A stretch of DNA of 27,071 nucleotides from a virus, in IMG/VR virus record IMGVR_UViG_3300042154_000126, positions 1-27,071 of that record. The stretch is one strand, 5' to 3'. How positions within the stretch are numbered: the first letter of the stretch is position 1; each line of letters starts with the position of its first letter. Position numbers and translations under genes: made by a program. This document shows, one piece after another, positions 1 to 8,300 of the stretch. The notes below the pieces were generated by a model. It did not search any database. It saw only the letters and a list, made by a program, of their open reading frames with translations, and had not been told where the DNA came from.

Positions 1-1444
1 GTTCTCTTAATTTATTAGCTGATTCTTGGTCAAAAGTATCAGTTATTCTTATTTTTAATTTTTTATCATAGATATTTCCAGTATCGTCAACCAAATATTC
101 GTTTCCTAAAAAATCCACAGATTTACCGCCAACATAACCAACTCCTCTTGTATCTGTTCTTTCTAATTCTCTTTGAGCTTGAGTTTGTCTTAATTGTTCT
201 GCTCCTTTTTCTCCACTAACTGTAGTAGCTAATTGGTTTATTCTATCTACAAATCCATTCCAAGTATTTCCAGCTGTTTCCTTTATTCCATAACCTAATC
301 CACTCCATCCTTCAGTTTTTCCATCATAAATGTCTTGAAGTTTTTGTTTATTTCTATCATCAGATTCTTTTAGTTTTTTAGATAAAGTAGGCATGCTTGT
401 ATCTATATAATTAAGGTACTGATCCTTATCAAATGTTTGCTTTAATTCTTCTTCGTTTATTTTATATGTAATAGGATCTATTTCTTTTATTTCTGATATT
501 TCTTTATTATATTCTTTTCTTTTTAAGTCTCTAGATATAATGTCATTTAGATATAAATCTAACATTCTTTTTTTCTCTAACTCAACAGCTACTTGTAGTT
601 TATATGGATTAGCACCTGTTTCTTCAAACACGCCTAATTCTCTTTTTTTCAAATAATCAGATTTATATCCTTTCTTATTTAAAAAACCATCAAAGTCTTT
701 TGGATTTACCCCAATGGATAATAAGTTATTTTCTCCATAAATCTGATCAACTAAAGAATCATCAGTATCTTTTGAGTAAAATAAATATGGGTTTTTTATG
801 TTTAAGTCAGTAGCCTTTACTACTTCTGCTTTGTAGTCAGCTAAGTCTTTAGGTGCTTTTGAAGTTATTCTCTCTACTTGTCTTTCTCCTACTGGACCTC
901 CTTTTAAAACATCTTCTGCTTTATATACATAATCTTCGAAAGATAAAGTTTCTCTTGGTCCTGCTTTTATTTTAGGAGCTTGCATAACTCCTTTCGCTAT
1001 AAGCTCAGAGTCTGGAGGTAATTCTCCTTCATTTTGAAGTCTTTTTAATTCTTGTGTATTATTGGTAGATACTAGTTCTTTTGCGTACTCTATTTTATTT
1101 GCTTTTTCCACAAATTTATCTACTGGAGCAGTTGGAATTTGAGCCGCAAAAGATGGTTTTAATGCCTCTTCTGGCGTTATATCAACACCAAGAGTACGCA
1201 TTTTAGGCTGTCCACCTAAACCATCCAAAGCCTGTTGCGTTGGAACTTGACCTGTATCCGATAAAGTAGGAGTAACTTGAGTTTTTGTAGGAGATACCGA
1301 CTGCTTTTTTTGAACAGTAGGCTCGGAAACTTCTTTTTTTTTTACGCTTCCAAAGTATTCGTCTATTGCAATACTTATTTGCTCGTTAGTTACATTATCA
1401 TCAAATGTAAATGTTTTACCGTTTGCTTTTACTTTTTTTGGCAT
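1..1444 (-). CDS. Large virion/ejection protein, N-terminal part (cut by window edge)
   Basis: I translated this frame by eye. It is open from an ATG at 1444 to the window edge, giving 481 codons with no stop, so the protein is longer than seen. The first 35 residues contain GKTFTFDDNVTNEQI followed by AIDEYF. This is a short motif common at the N-terminus of phage internal virion proteins ('GKTF.FPD..TDEQI..AIDEYF'). The rest is hydrophilic, lysine- and glutamate-rich and probably helical, without a signal peptide or visible enzyme motif. It follows the 495-residue gene with only two bases between, and is fourth in a row that parallels T7 gp13-gp16, so it occupies the gp16 (ejection protein) place. 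In crAss-like phages, giant virion proteins including a virion RNA polymerase also lie near this point, and that cannot be excluded because the C-terminal part is missing. Confidence 0.75.
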   Translation of the reverse strand, partial: MPKKVKANGKTFTFDDNVTNEQISIAIDEYFGSVKKKEVSEPTVQKKQSVSPTKTQVTPTLSDTGQVPTQQALDGLGGQPKMRTLGVDITPEEALKPSFAAQIPTAPVDKFVEKANKIEYAKELVSTNNTQELKRLQNEGELPPDSELIAKGVMQAPKIKAGPRETLSFEDYVYKAEDVLKGGPVGERQVERITSKAPKDLADYKAEVVKATDLNIKNPYLFYSKDTDDSLVDQIYGENNLLSIGVNPKDFDGFLNKKGYKSDYLKKRELGVFEETGANPYKLQVAVELEKKRMLDLYLNDIISRDLKRKEYNKEISEIKEIDPITYKINEEELKQTFDKDQYLNYIDTSMPTLSKKLKESDDRNKQKLQDIYDGKTEGWSGLGYGIKETAGNTWNGFVDRINQLATTVSGEKGAEQLRQTQAQRELERTDTRGVGYVGGKSVDFLGNEYLVDDTGNIYDKKLKIRITDTFDQESANKLRE

Positions 1445-1446
1445 AA

Positions 1447-2934
1447 TTATTCTACTGTATATTTAATTCCACTTGATGTTGTTTGAGTTTTTGCAGGAGC
1501 ATTAAGTCCTTGTCTTTGAATAGTTTCCCATTTAGATTGTGCCTGTGGCTCTAAATAATCATAAAGTTCTTTATACCCTTTTAAATATCTTTTTCTAACA
1601 GGATCATATATATTTCTAGCTATCAAATCTATTTTAGATATATCAGGATTTATTGATTTTCCTTCTTTACTTTTTCTAATTTTATTAGAATATGTATTAT
1701 CAGATACAGTGGTAACTCCATCAACTACATTTTTTTCTTCTATAACTATTTGTAGTTCCTTACTTTCTGGATCTAAATAAATAGTCTTAAGATTTTGCGC
1801 AGCACCTGTTGATTTATCGATAACTGGAATATCCATTGTAAATCCAGATCTAGAAGTTTTTTTACCTGCTTTCTCTGTAGAAGAACTATATTTTATATCT
1901 TGAGTAGTAGGAATAACAGGAGTTGGTTTTTCTTCTCTAGGAGCAAATACTCTAGTCCCCTCTACTTGTTTTTGTTCGTAATTTATTTGAGAAACTAAAA
2001 ATTGTCTAACAGCCTTGTCTACATCTTCTTTCATTTTTGGAGTAATAACAGGTTCTTTTCTACCTGTACTAAGATTCCATTTAGTCTCTATTTTTTTCCC
2101 ATCTTCAGCAGTCTCTCCATATCCATAACCTCCAATAGTATCAGTTAAAATGCTAGCTTGTCTATATGAATTAGAAGCAATAGCGTTTGATATTTTAGTA
2201 GCTAGTTGTTCAAATCCTGGTCTAGAAACTGCATCATCTACTGTCCATATACCACCAGACGGCGGTCTTCCCATTACTTTTGTAAAACCTTTAATATCTT
2301 TAGAATAAGAATTAATTTCTTCTTCAACTTTTACTTTGGGATCAAAAAATGTTGGATTTGTTTTTAACCAAGAAGGGTCTTGTAAGTTTTGTTTATCTAT
2401 TGATCCGTCTGGTAATGTAGTGGTTAAATATCCTCTACCAGTAGACGGATCTATATACATTGACTTATTGCTAAGATTCATAGCGTCACCTTTTGTTTCT
2501 TGCATTAAATCAGCGAATGCAGATAATTCTCCTTTTTGAGACATTTCTATATACTTTGCGTAATCTGCTTGTAATGTCTTAGTTGATTCGTTTACATCGG
2601 AAAACATGCTAGACATATTTCCTTTTATAACATTTAATCTTTCTTTACTTATTTGACCAGAAGTATACATTTTATATGCTTCATTCAATATTTTTTTAGA
2701 CTGGTAACTTGCGTTCAATATAAACTCATTAGCGCTTTGACTTTGTCCAGTTGATATCTTACTCATCTCATTTGAAAGCTGATTAGTTTCAGTCTCCATC
2801 TTTTGACGAGTTGCTTCTCTAGTTGCTTCTTGGTCTGTTATTGTTTTTTGAACACCAGTTATTACCTTATTCCAATCTAATGTTGGATTAGTTCCTACTG
2901 TACTTGGGTCAACATATCCTCTATATTCTGGCAT
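1447..2934 (-). CDS. Putative internal virion (ejection) protein, 495 aa
   Basis: This 495-residue soluble protein has no signal peptide and no membrane segment. Residues 20-75 are rich in Gln, Glu and Thr and look like a helical or coiled-coil stretch. The middle part contains a GRGYLTTTLPDGS segment, and the C-terminal third is basic and Ser/Lys-rich. I see no catalytic motif and do not recognise a family. The evidence is positional: it lies between a gp14-like small coiled-coil protein and a very large partial protein, where T7 carries gp15. In T7, gp14, gp15 and gp16 leave the capsid and build a conduit across the cell envelope. A similar role is inferred, not shown. The ATG at 2934 is chosen because it lies seven bases after the upstream stop. 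Confidence 0.7.
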   Translation of the reverse strand: MPEYRGYVDPSTVGTNPTLDWNKVITGVQKTITDQEATREATRQKMETETNQLSNEMSKISTGQSQSANEFILNASYQSKKILNEAYKMYTSGQISKERLNVIKGNMSSMFSDVNESTKTLQADYAKYIEMSQKGELSAFADLMQETKGDAMNLSNKSMYIDPSTGRGYLTTTLPDGSIDKQNLQDPSWLKTNPTFFDPKVKVEEEINSYSKDIKGFTKVMGRPPSGGIWTVDDAVSRPGFEQLATKISNAIASNSYRQASILTDTIGGYGYGETAEDGKKIETKWNLSTGRKEPVITPKMKEDVDKAVRQFLVSQINYEQKQVEGTRVFAPREEKPTPVIPTTQDIKYSSSTEKAGKKTSRSGFTMDIPVIDKSTGAAQNLKTIYLDPESKELQIVIEEKNVVDGVTTVSDNTYSNKIRKSKEGKSINPDISKIDLIARNIYDPVRKRYLKGYKELYDYLEPQAQSKWETIQRQGLNAPAKTQTTSSGIKYTVE

Positions 2935-2940
2935 AATGTG

Positions 2941-3678
2941 TTATTTGTTAAGAAATTGCAACCCTGCTGGAAATGGATTGTAAGGACTAGGCTGTCCGTA
3001 TGAATATGGTGATTGATTTTGAATAAATCTTTGGCTTATTGGAGACTGAGCTTCTTTATTTACAAGATTCATTCCAGAGCCATTTCCTGTGGGATTATTA
3101 CTAACATTAGAATATTCAGGAATATTTCCTGTAAGCCCAGTTAAAATACCAGCTCCAGCACCTAAAGCATTCTGCAATTGAGCCATTCTAGTATTCTCAG
3201 CAATAGCCTCAGCTCGTTGAGCTCCAGTAAGTTCCTGTCCATAAATAGCAGCCATTTGATCAGCGGTTTGACCTTGCTCAATAGCTTGTAGTTTTTCTAA
3301 ATCAAATAATTCAGCCGCTAAATCTTCTCTTGTTTTTGCAGCTTGCTCACTAGCAACAGCCTGTACCTTGCCAATACCAGCCGCTAACATTCTAGGATCT
3401 GCTTCTTGTAGTGCTGAAACAGCCTGCATCTGTTGCGCCGTTCCTTCTCTAAACTCTCTTTCGTAAGCCTCTGTAGGTACTTGTAACGCTTCAAAGAAAT
3501 TTTGACTTTGTATTCTTTTTTGTTCAGCTGACGCTTGTTCAGCAGCTCTTTGAGCTGAACGCTGTAAATCTTTTTGCTTACTAGCTTCAACCAAACTCAT
3601 TCCTATATTTACAGCACCTAATCCAGCGGTTACCCAAGGTGTTGCTGTTGTTGCTGCACTTGCTGCTCCTGCTCCCAT
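2941..3678 (-). CDS. T7 gp14-like internal virion protein candidate, 245 aa
   Basis: The protein starts with a small-residue hydrophobic segment rich in Gly, Ala and Thr (residues 1-32). A long Ala/Gln/Glu helical region follows (about 33-170), then a second short hydrophobic patch, LGAGAGILTGLTG (172-184), and a disordered Asn/Pro/Tyr-rich tail. This build (hydrophobic N-terminus plus Ala/Gln-rich coil, about 200-250 residues) is typical of podovirus internal protein B, T7 gp14, which inserts in the outer membrane during DNA ejection. The start at 3678 is one base beyond the stop of the upstream GNAT-like gene (TAATATG), which suggests coupled translation. Function is inferred from build and place, since sequence similarity to T7 gp14 is not obvious by eye. 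Confidence 0.6.
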   Translation of the reverse strand: MGAGAASAATTATPWVTAGLGAVNIGMSLVEASKQKDLQRSAQRAAEQASAEQKRIQSQNFFEALQVPTEAYEREFREGTAQQMQAVSALQEADPRMLAAGIGKVQAVASEQAAKTREDLAAELFDLEKLQAIEQGQTADQMAAIYGQELTGAQRAEAIAENTRMAQLQNALGAGAGILTGLTGNIPEYSNVSNNPTGNGSGMNLVNKEAQSPISQRFIQNQSPYSYGQPSPYNPFPAGLQFLNK

Positions 3679-3679
3679 A

Positions 3680-4075
3680 TTATAATAATTTAATATATTC
3701 GTTAATTCCTTCTGATGATAATAAATAATTATTATCTGAAAATGTTTTCTTTAATATAGGAGTTCCACTAACTGTCATTATTAATCTACATCCGTTTTTT
3801 TTCATTTCAATCTCGACATAATTAATCAATAAACTTAATGCTCCTTTTCGTAATTCCTTAGCGCCGTCTTTGTTACCTGTTATAAATCCAATCCAACAAA
3901 GATCAGAATCTCCAATATATACTGGAATTGCATATAAGTCAACTCCTTCTTTACTAACCACGAATATTCTATCTGGAATAGATGTGTATGCAATGATTGG
4001 AAAATTCCATTTATACCACCATTCGCACAGTGTTCTGTAATAATCTTCTTTATGTTCTAATCTACACAGATGCAT
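3680..4075 (-). CDS. GNAT-fold-like small virion protein (T7 gp13-like candidate), 131 aa
   Basis: The 131-residue protein has the pattern of a GNAT-fold domain. A strand around 44-53 is followed by CWIGFITG (60-67), a long helix (73-95), a strand CRLIMTV (96-102), and an ending with a K-T-F...NNY...INEYIKLL pattern like the 'y.k.GF......y.K.L' end of acetyltransferases. The acetyl-CoA loop that normally reads Q/R-x-x-G-x-G/A is replaced by NKDGAKELRKG, so catalysis is doubtful. Known podovirus relatives of T7 gp13 (internal virion protein A) were also annotated as GNAT-like. The gene stands first in a gp13-gp14-gp15-gp16-like row. A perfect TAnnTTTG promoter box ends only four bases before its ATG. 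Confidence 0.55.
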   Translation of the reverse strand: MHLCRLEHKEDYYRTLCEWWYKWNFPIIAYTSIPDRIFVVSKEGVDLYAIPVYIGDSDLCWIGFITGNKDGAKELRKGALSLLINYVEIEMKKNGCRLIMTVSGTPILKKTFSDNNYLLSSEGINEYIKLL

Positions 4076-4079
4076 TATG

Positions 4080-4087
4080 CAAAGATA
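4080..4087 (-). promoter_or_regulatory. Bacteroidota -7 box TATCTTTG before the 131-aa gene
   Basis: On the minus strand the gap upstream of the 131-residue gene reads TATCTTTG, a perfect match to the Bacteroidota -7 consensus TAnnTTTG. A TTTA lies 20 bases further upstream and is a three-of-four match to the -33 TTTG box. The box ends only four bases before the ATG, so a transcript from it would be nearly leaderless. Confidence 0.45.
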
Positions 4088-4093
4088 GTAAAT

Positions 4094-4882
4094 TTAAGGA
4101 TAACTTTTAAATAGATTAGATCCTACACTAAATAACTCAACACGTGACGTACTATTGTTCTCTATTTCAAACTGCATATAGTAACCTAATGCTCCATATG
4201 ATTCAGCAATGCTATTTTTTATAAATAATATAAAATCAGTAACTAAAGGAATGTGTCCGTCAGTAACGGTTGTATCGATTGTTATAGTGTTTATTCCGTT
4301 AGTTCCAACTGGTATAGGACCAACTATAGGAACATACGATGTGTCTACTATTTTCCCTAGTTTTTGTAAGTTTCCATTATCATTCCTATAAGCTATATCT
4401 CCAACACTAACTATACTTGTAATAGTATATCCAAACGTAACCCTAACCGCTGCAGGTAATGTAGCGATAATTACAGAAGGCTTTCCAAGTCCTTGAGCAG
4501 AACGTAAATTCAAATCAACAGAATCGGCATTTCGTCTTATATACGCAAAGTAGTCTCCTTCTTTTAACACAAAATAATTGCTGTCTATAAAGCCAGTTGC
4601 CATATCTGTAGTTAATGTGCAGTACCAAGGAGCATCACTATTTAATGATATTGTCTTAAAGTTTTTAACGGTTGAAGACTCAGCATTAAACACAGACGTG
4701 ACCTTTGAATTATATTGTTGTCCATAAAATTCGTTTCTATTTTCATTTACATTATGACGATATAAGTTACCATCCTTAAATGTATAGAAATAAGAGTTCA
4801 TGCCAATCATTACCTCTGGTTTAAAAGAGAAAAATGATGTCCATCCTTTTGATGCTTCGCTAAATGATAGTGTATATTCCAT
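4094..4882 (-). CDS. Tail protein with GWTSF-type domain, 262 aa
   Basis: The N-terminal 75 residues follow a pattern I know from the end of large tail/stabilisation proteins of Bacteroidota and other podoviruses: YTLSFSEASKGWTSFFSFKP, then YFYTFKDGNLYRHN, then FYG, then VFNAESSTVKNFKTI. The remainder is beta-rich, with a Gly/Pro turn at GPIPVGTNG and a C-terminal LFSVGSNLFKSYP. There is no membrane segment or enzyme motif. It abuts the 130-residue gene (stop 4883, start 4882), which follows the 1494-residue nozzle-like protein. A structural role in the tail is likely. In relatives this domain may be fused to the large protein upstream, but here it is a separate gene. Confidence 0.6.
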   Translation of the reverse strand: MEYTLSFSEASKGWTSFFSFKPEVMIGMNSYFYTFKDGNLYRHNVNENRNEFYGQQYNSKVTSVFNAESSTVKNFKTISLNSDAPWYCTLTTDMATGFIDSNYFVLKEGDYFAYIRRNADSVDLNLRSAQGLGKPSVIIATLPAAVRVTFGYTITSIVSVGDIAYRNDNGNLQKLGKIVDTSYVPIVGPIPVGTNGINTITIDTTVTDGHIPLVTDFILFIKNSIAESYGALGYYMQFEIENNSTSRVELFSVGSNLFKSYP

Positions 4883-5275
4883 TTATGTACATGTTCCATT
4901 AATTGTTAACGTAAGCTCTGAACCAGTTAGTATAACACTGTCTGGTCTTGCACAAAATGTGCTTGCATCATAACCTCCAACTCCTCCTATTGTATCTTCT
5001 ACAAGAACATCAAAGCAGTCTATGTATGAATAATTTTGTCCAGATGATGAAGCGGTAGCTACTGTATAACTAACACAGTCTATTACAGGAGGAGGAGGAG
5101 GATATATTCCACATGTTATCTCTTCCAATAGTACTCCTAACGATTGCAGTCTATAAACACCATCAAACGAATAGTACCCGTCTGGCGCAATAATAGATAG
5201 GTTTACATCCATATATACAGCTGTTGCTGTGCTAAATGAACTTGAATTTATATAATATATTGTACTAACTGGCAT
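4883..5275 (-). CDS. Small tail-associated protein with four-cysteine module, 130 aa
   Basis: Residues 15-48 carry an STATAVYMDVNLS...APDGYYSFDGVYRLQSLG pattern seen in small Bacteroidota phage tail proteins. A five-proline linker (59-63) leads to a C-terminal module with cysteines at 67, 87, 108 and 129 in the order C-V-x-Y, Y-I-D-C, F-C and G-T-C. The same order and nearly the same spacing closes the 1494-residue protein encoded just upstream (C1435, C1455, C1473, C1492), so the two proteins share a domain. There is no signal peptide. The start at 5275 lies 25 bases after the upstream stop, in a very AT-rich gap without a Shine-Dalgarno sequence. The exact role is unknown; a tail accessory or tip protein is my inference. 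Confidence 0.65.
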   Translation of the reverse strand: MPVSTIYYINSSSFSTATAVYMDVNLSIIAPDGYYSFDGVYRLQSLGVLLEEITCGIYPPPPPVIDCVSYTVATASSSGQNYSYIDCFDVLVEDTIGGVGGYDASTFCARPDSVILTGSELTLTINGTCT

Positions 5276-5300
5276 ATTTTATTTTAATTTATATATTATT

Positions 5301-8300
5301 TTATACAGCGCAAGGACCTTCTTCTATGATTGTTATATCGTCAAAATTAGTTACTATTTCGTATCCACAAAATAAAACCGAAGTTTCTGCTGGAACTACT
5401 ATTGTATCTCTTATTCCACTACAGTTTATGTATGCTATTTCTGCAGTAGTTAATAGATTATTTATTGCTTGATATTCGACACACACAAAAGGAGCAGAAC
5501 AATCACAAGCAATCTCTGGACTAGTTTCGTCAAAACATAGTAATATTTCGTATGTTTTTCTGTAATCCCATACCAAATATAAATATCTTTTAAACGTAGG
5601 GTTGGTATAAGTAAATGATGATGAATACACTCCAGTATTTGGATTCAATATAGGAGTAGCTGTATTTAATAATGTAGACAATACTCCAATATCTGTATAT
5701 AAAGTATCTGATACTAAATATTTAAAGTTATTTGATAACTCATCAAAAACATATGTATCACCACTTAGTTTATTAGAGTTCATAGTTACAGTACTTCCAA
5801 ACGCTGGTAACGCACCACTTGATGCTGGTCCAGAATTTGCTTGATATAACGACACTCCGTCTTCTTCTAATGATATAAAATCAGTATTATAAGCACTAGA
5901 GTACGATCCAAGAGCCCATTTATAACTATTATGTATTAATTGACCCTCGTCTTGTGGAGAATTAAGTACTATTTTTATAACTTCTATCTCTTCAGTTACT
6001 GGACAAGAAAATGTAAGACCGTAAGACGCAGGAGTATATGTAAGCGTAACAGTTGCGTATGTAGGGTAATTAGACGTTTTAAGGAACGATAATGTACCTG
6101 TACCAGTTATAGCTTGATCAACTACAATAACATCTGCATAAGACACTTCTATTGTTATGTCGTCACCAATAGCTTCGTAATCTAGCGATACAGTTCCTAT
6201 TATTGGTTCTAGTTCAAGAGTAAATGTATAACTACCTACAACATCATCGAAATAAATAGTAGTTCCACATCCGTAGCTATCTAGCTCTCTAGGAAGTTCA
6301 GTATCTTTTAACGTTAGTACATACTCCTTTAAATAAGGATCGTAACCACCTAGCTTTTGCAAGTTAATTGATTCCTTAAAGTTATCTCTAAACCATCCAT
6401 TCATACCTAATTCAGATATAGCTGTCAAACTATCTGATTGAGCATCTCCACCTTTTAAGTTTATTACAGCAGTTCTCTTAGTGTCTGTGAAATAAATATC
6501 ACTTCCATAAACCGCAAAACTTTCAGGGTTATTACTTATTCCGTATTCTTCTATTCTAGCAATTTGCTTACCTAAAACCTCTGGGATAGAAGTAATAGCT
6601 CCACCGCCAGCAGAATCAGACAGCAAGTTCTTACCAACTAATACATAAGATATCTTATCTTCTTGAAGAACCAGCATGTCCGTTCTTCTACCGTAAAGTT
6701 TATTTATTGGTCCGAATGATTTTTCACAATCTTTCCAGTTAGCTAATGCAAGATTAAACTCGTTAGTTTTATTTATATTAGTTTCCTCATTGTATACACC
6801 ACTATAAGTAATTCCAGCATATCTATGAGCTTCCTTATAATCTTCTTGAGACACAGCCGTTACTCTGCTTCCTAAATAAAATGGATCTCCAACTAAAGAG
6901 TCGTTTATCTTATAGCTCTCAACTCCATTTCCAAAAGTAAAACAGTTGAAAAAGTTTAAATCTATGACAGCAGGAACTACTCCTAATTGATTAGTTACGT
7001 TTCCTTGATGATTTCCATTTATAATATCAAAGCTATCACTACCTTCAAAGTATATTTCTCCGTCAGCCTGTTCAGCTTCTGTTTCAAATATTATTAATGA
7101 TTCAGCTCTTTGTACGGTTATATCGCAAGATATTCTTGATTTAGGAGGTCCAGACCCTAAGAATGTTACACCATCACAATTTGGAGTTCCGCTAGCGCAA
7201 ACTAAAAATAATCTATCAGTTGCTACATCTATAAAAAACTGATATTGATTTTCATTTGGAATTATAGGTATTTCTGGATATACTCCAGTATATGTGCCTA
7301 ATGTAGTTATGAAATTATTAGTATTTACAGTGTCGTCACCACCACTAGTAATTCCAGCGGTAAGATCTATACCTTGTTCCGTTATAAAAGAATACATGTT
7401 GCTATAATCTTGAGACGCAACATATTGTTTTTCTAATAAATAATCCCTAGAACCACATCCTAATCCATCATATCTAAATACGTGTATATTAATTTTAATC
7501 AAACTACCAGCTGGAATATCATATATTTTATATGGTAAAGCACCTGGAGTTCCTGGATATAATTCATTAGGTATAAAACAATGGTATGCTATTTGACAAT
7601 AATTTGCTGCCGCAGATTTAACTCCTTCACTTATAAATGAATCTTTAGTGTATTCGGCAGAAAAATTAGAAGGTTTTAATTTCATATATAATCCTGCTGG
7701 TTCTAATATAGGATTTTCATTTTCATCAGTATTGTCGATTATAAAATCATCTGATTTAGATTCTAAAGCCAATACTTTAGCTTTAATCAACTGTTCTAAA
7801 ACTCCTCCAGAATCCGATTTTACAATTAACGTTTCATTGTCTCTTACCTTGTTTCTATTATCTCCTTCTAATTTAAACCACGTAAAACCAGTATCTTCTA
7901 TAAAATATTGATTTGTATAAATAGTTTCATATTTTGATTTAGAAGGCTTAACTACAAACTTATATTTAGTAGCCCAGTATGGAGCAATATTGTTTATAGT
8001 AGCTCTAATATAGTTTTTAGTATCTGAAGCTGAAGCTGGAATAAATACAGTATTTTCAGTATCTACTAAAGCAGTAGAACTTCTTCCATACTCATCCATA
8101 TAAACAATAGCAACCTCGTAATCTCTATTACTATGTAAACTTTTTTTAGATCCAAGTAGAGATATAGTAGCAGTAGTGATTGAATTTTTTAAGTATTCAT
8201 AAGCAAATACTCCTGGATTAGCATCGTCTTCAAATTTTATAGCTGGTATTTGTATGTTTAATATACTGTTATAAGGACTTGATGTTATTTCAAATTGTTG

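Noticed and set aside
3680-4075. An active acetyltransferase that modifies host proteins.
   Set aside because: The acetyl-CoA binding loop lacks the Q/R-x-x-G-x-G/A pattern, and the place in the virion gene row fits a structural internal protein better.
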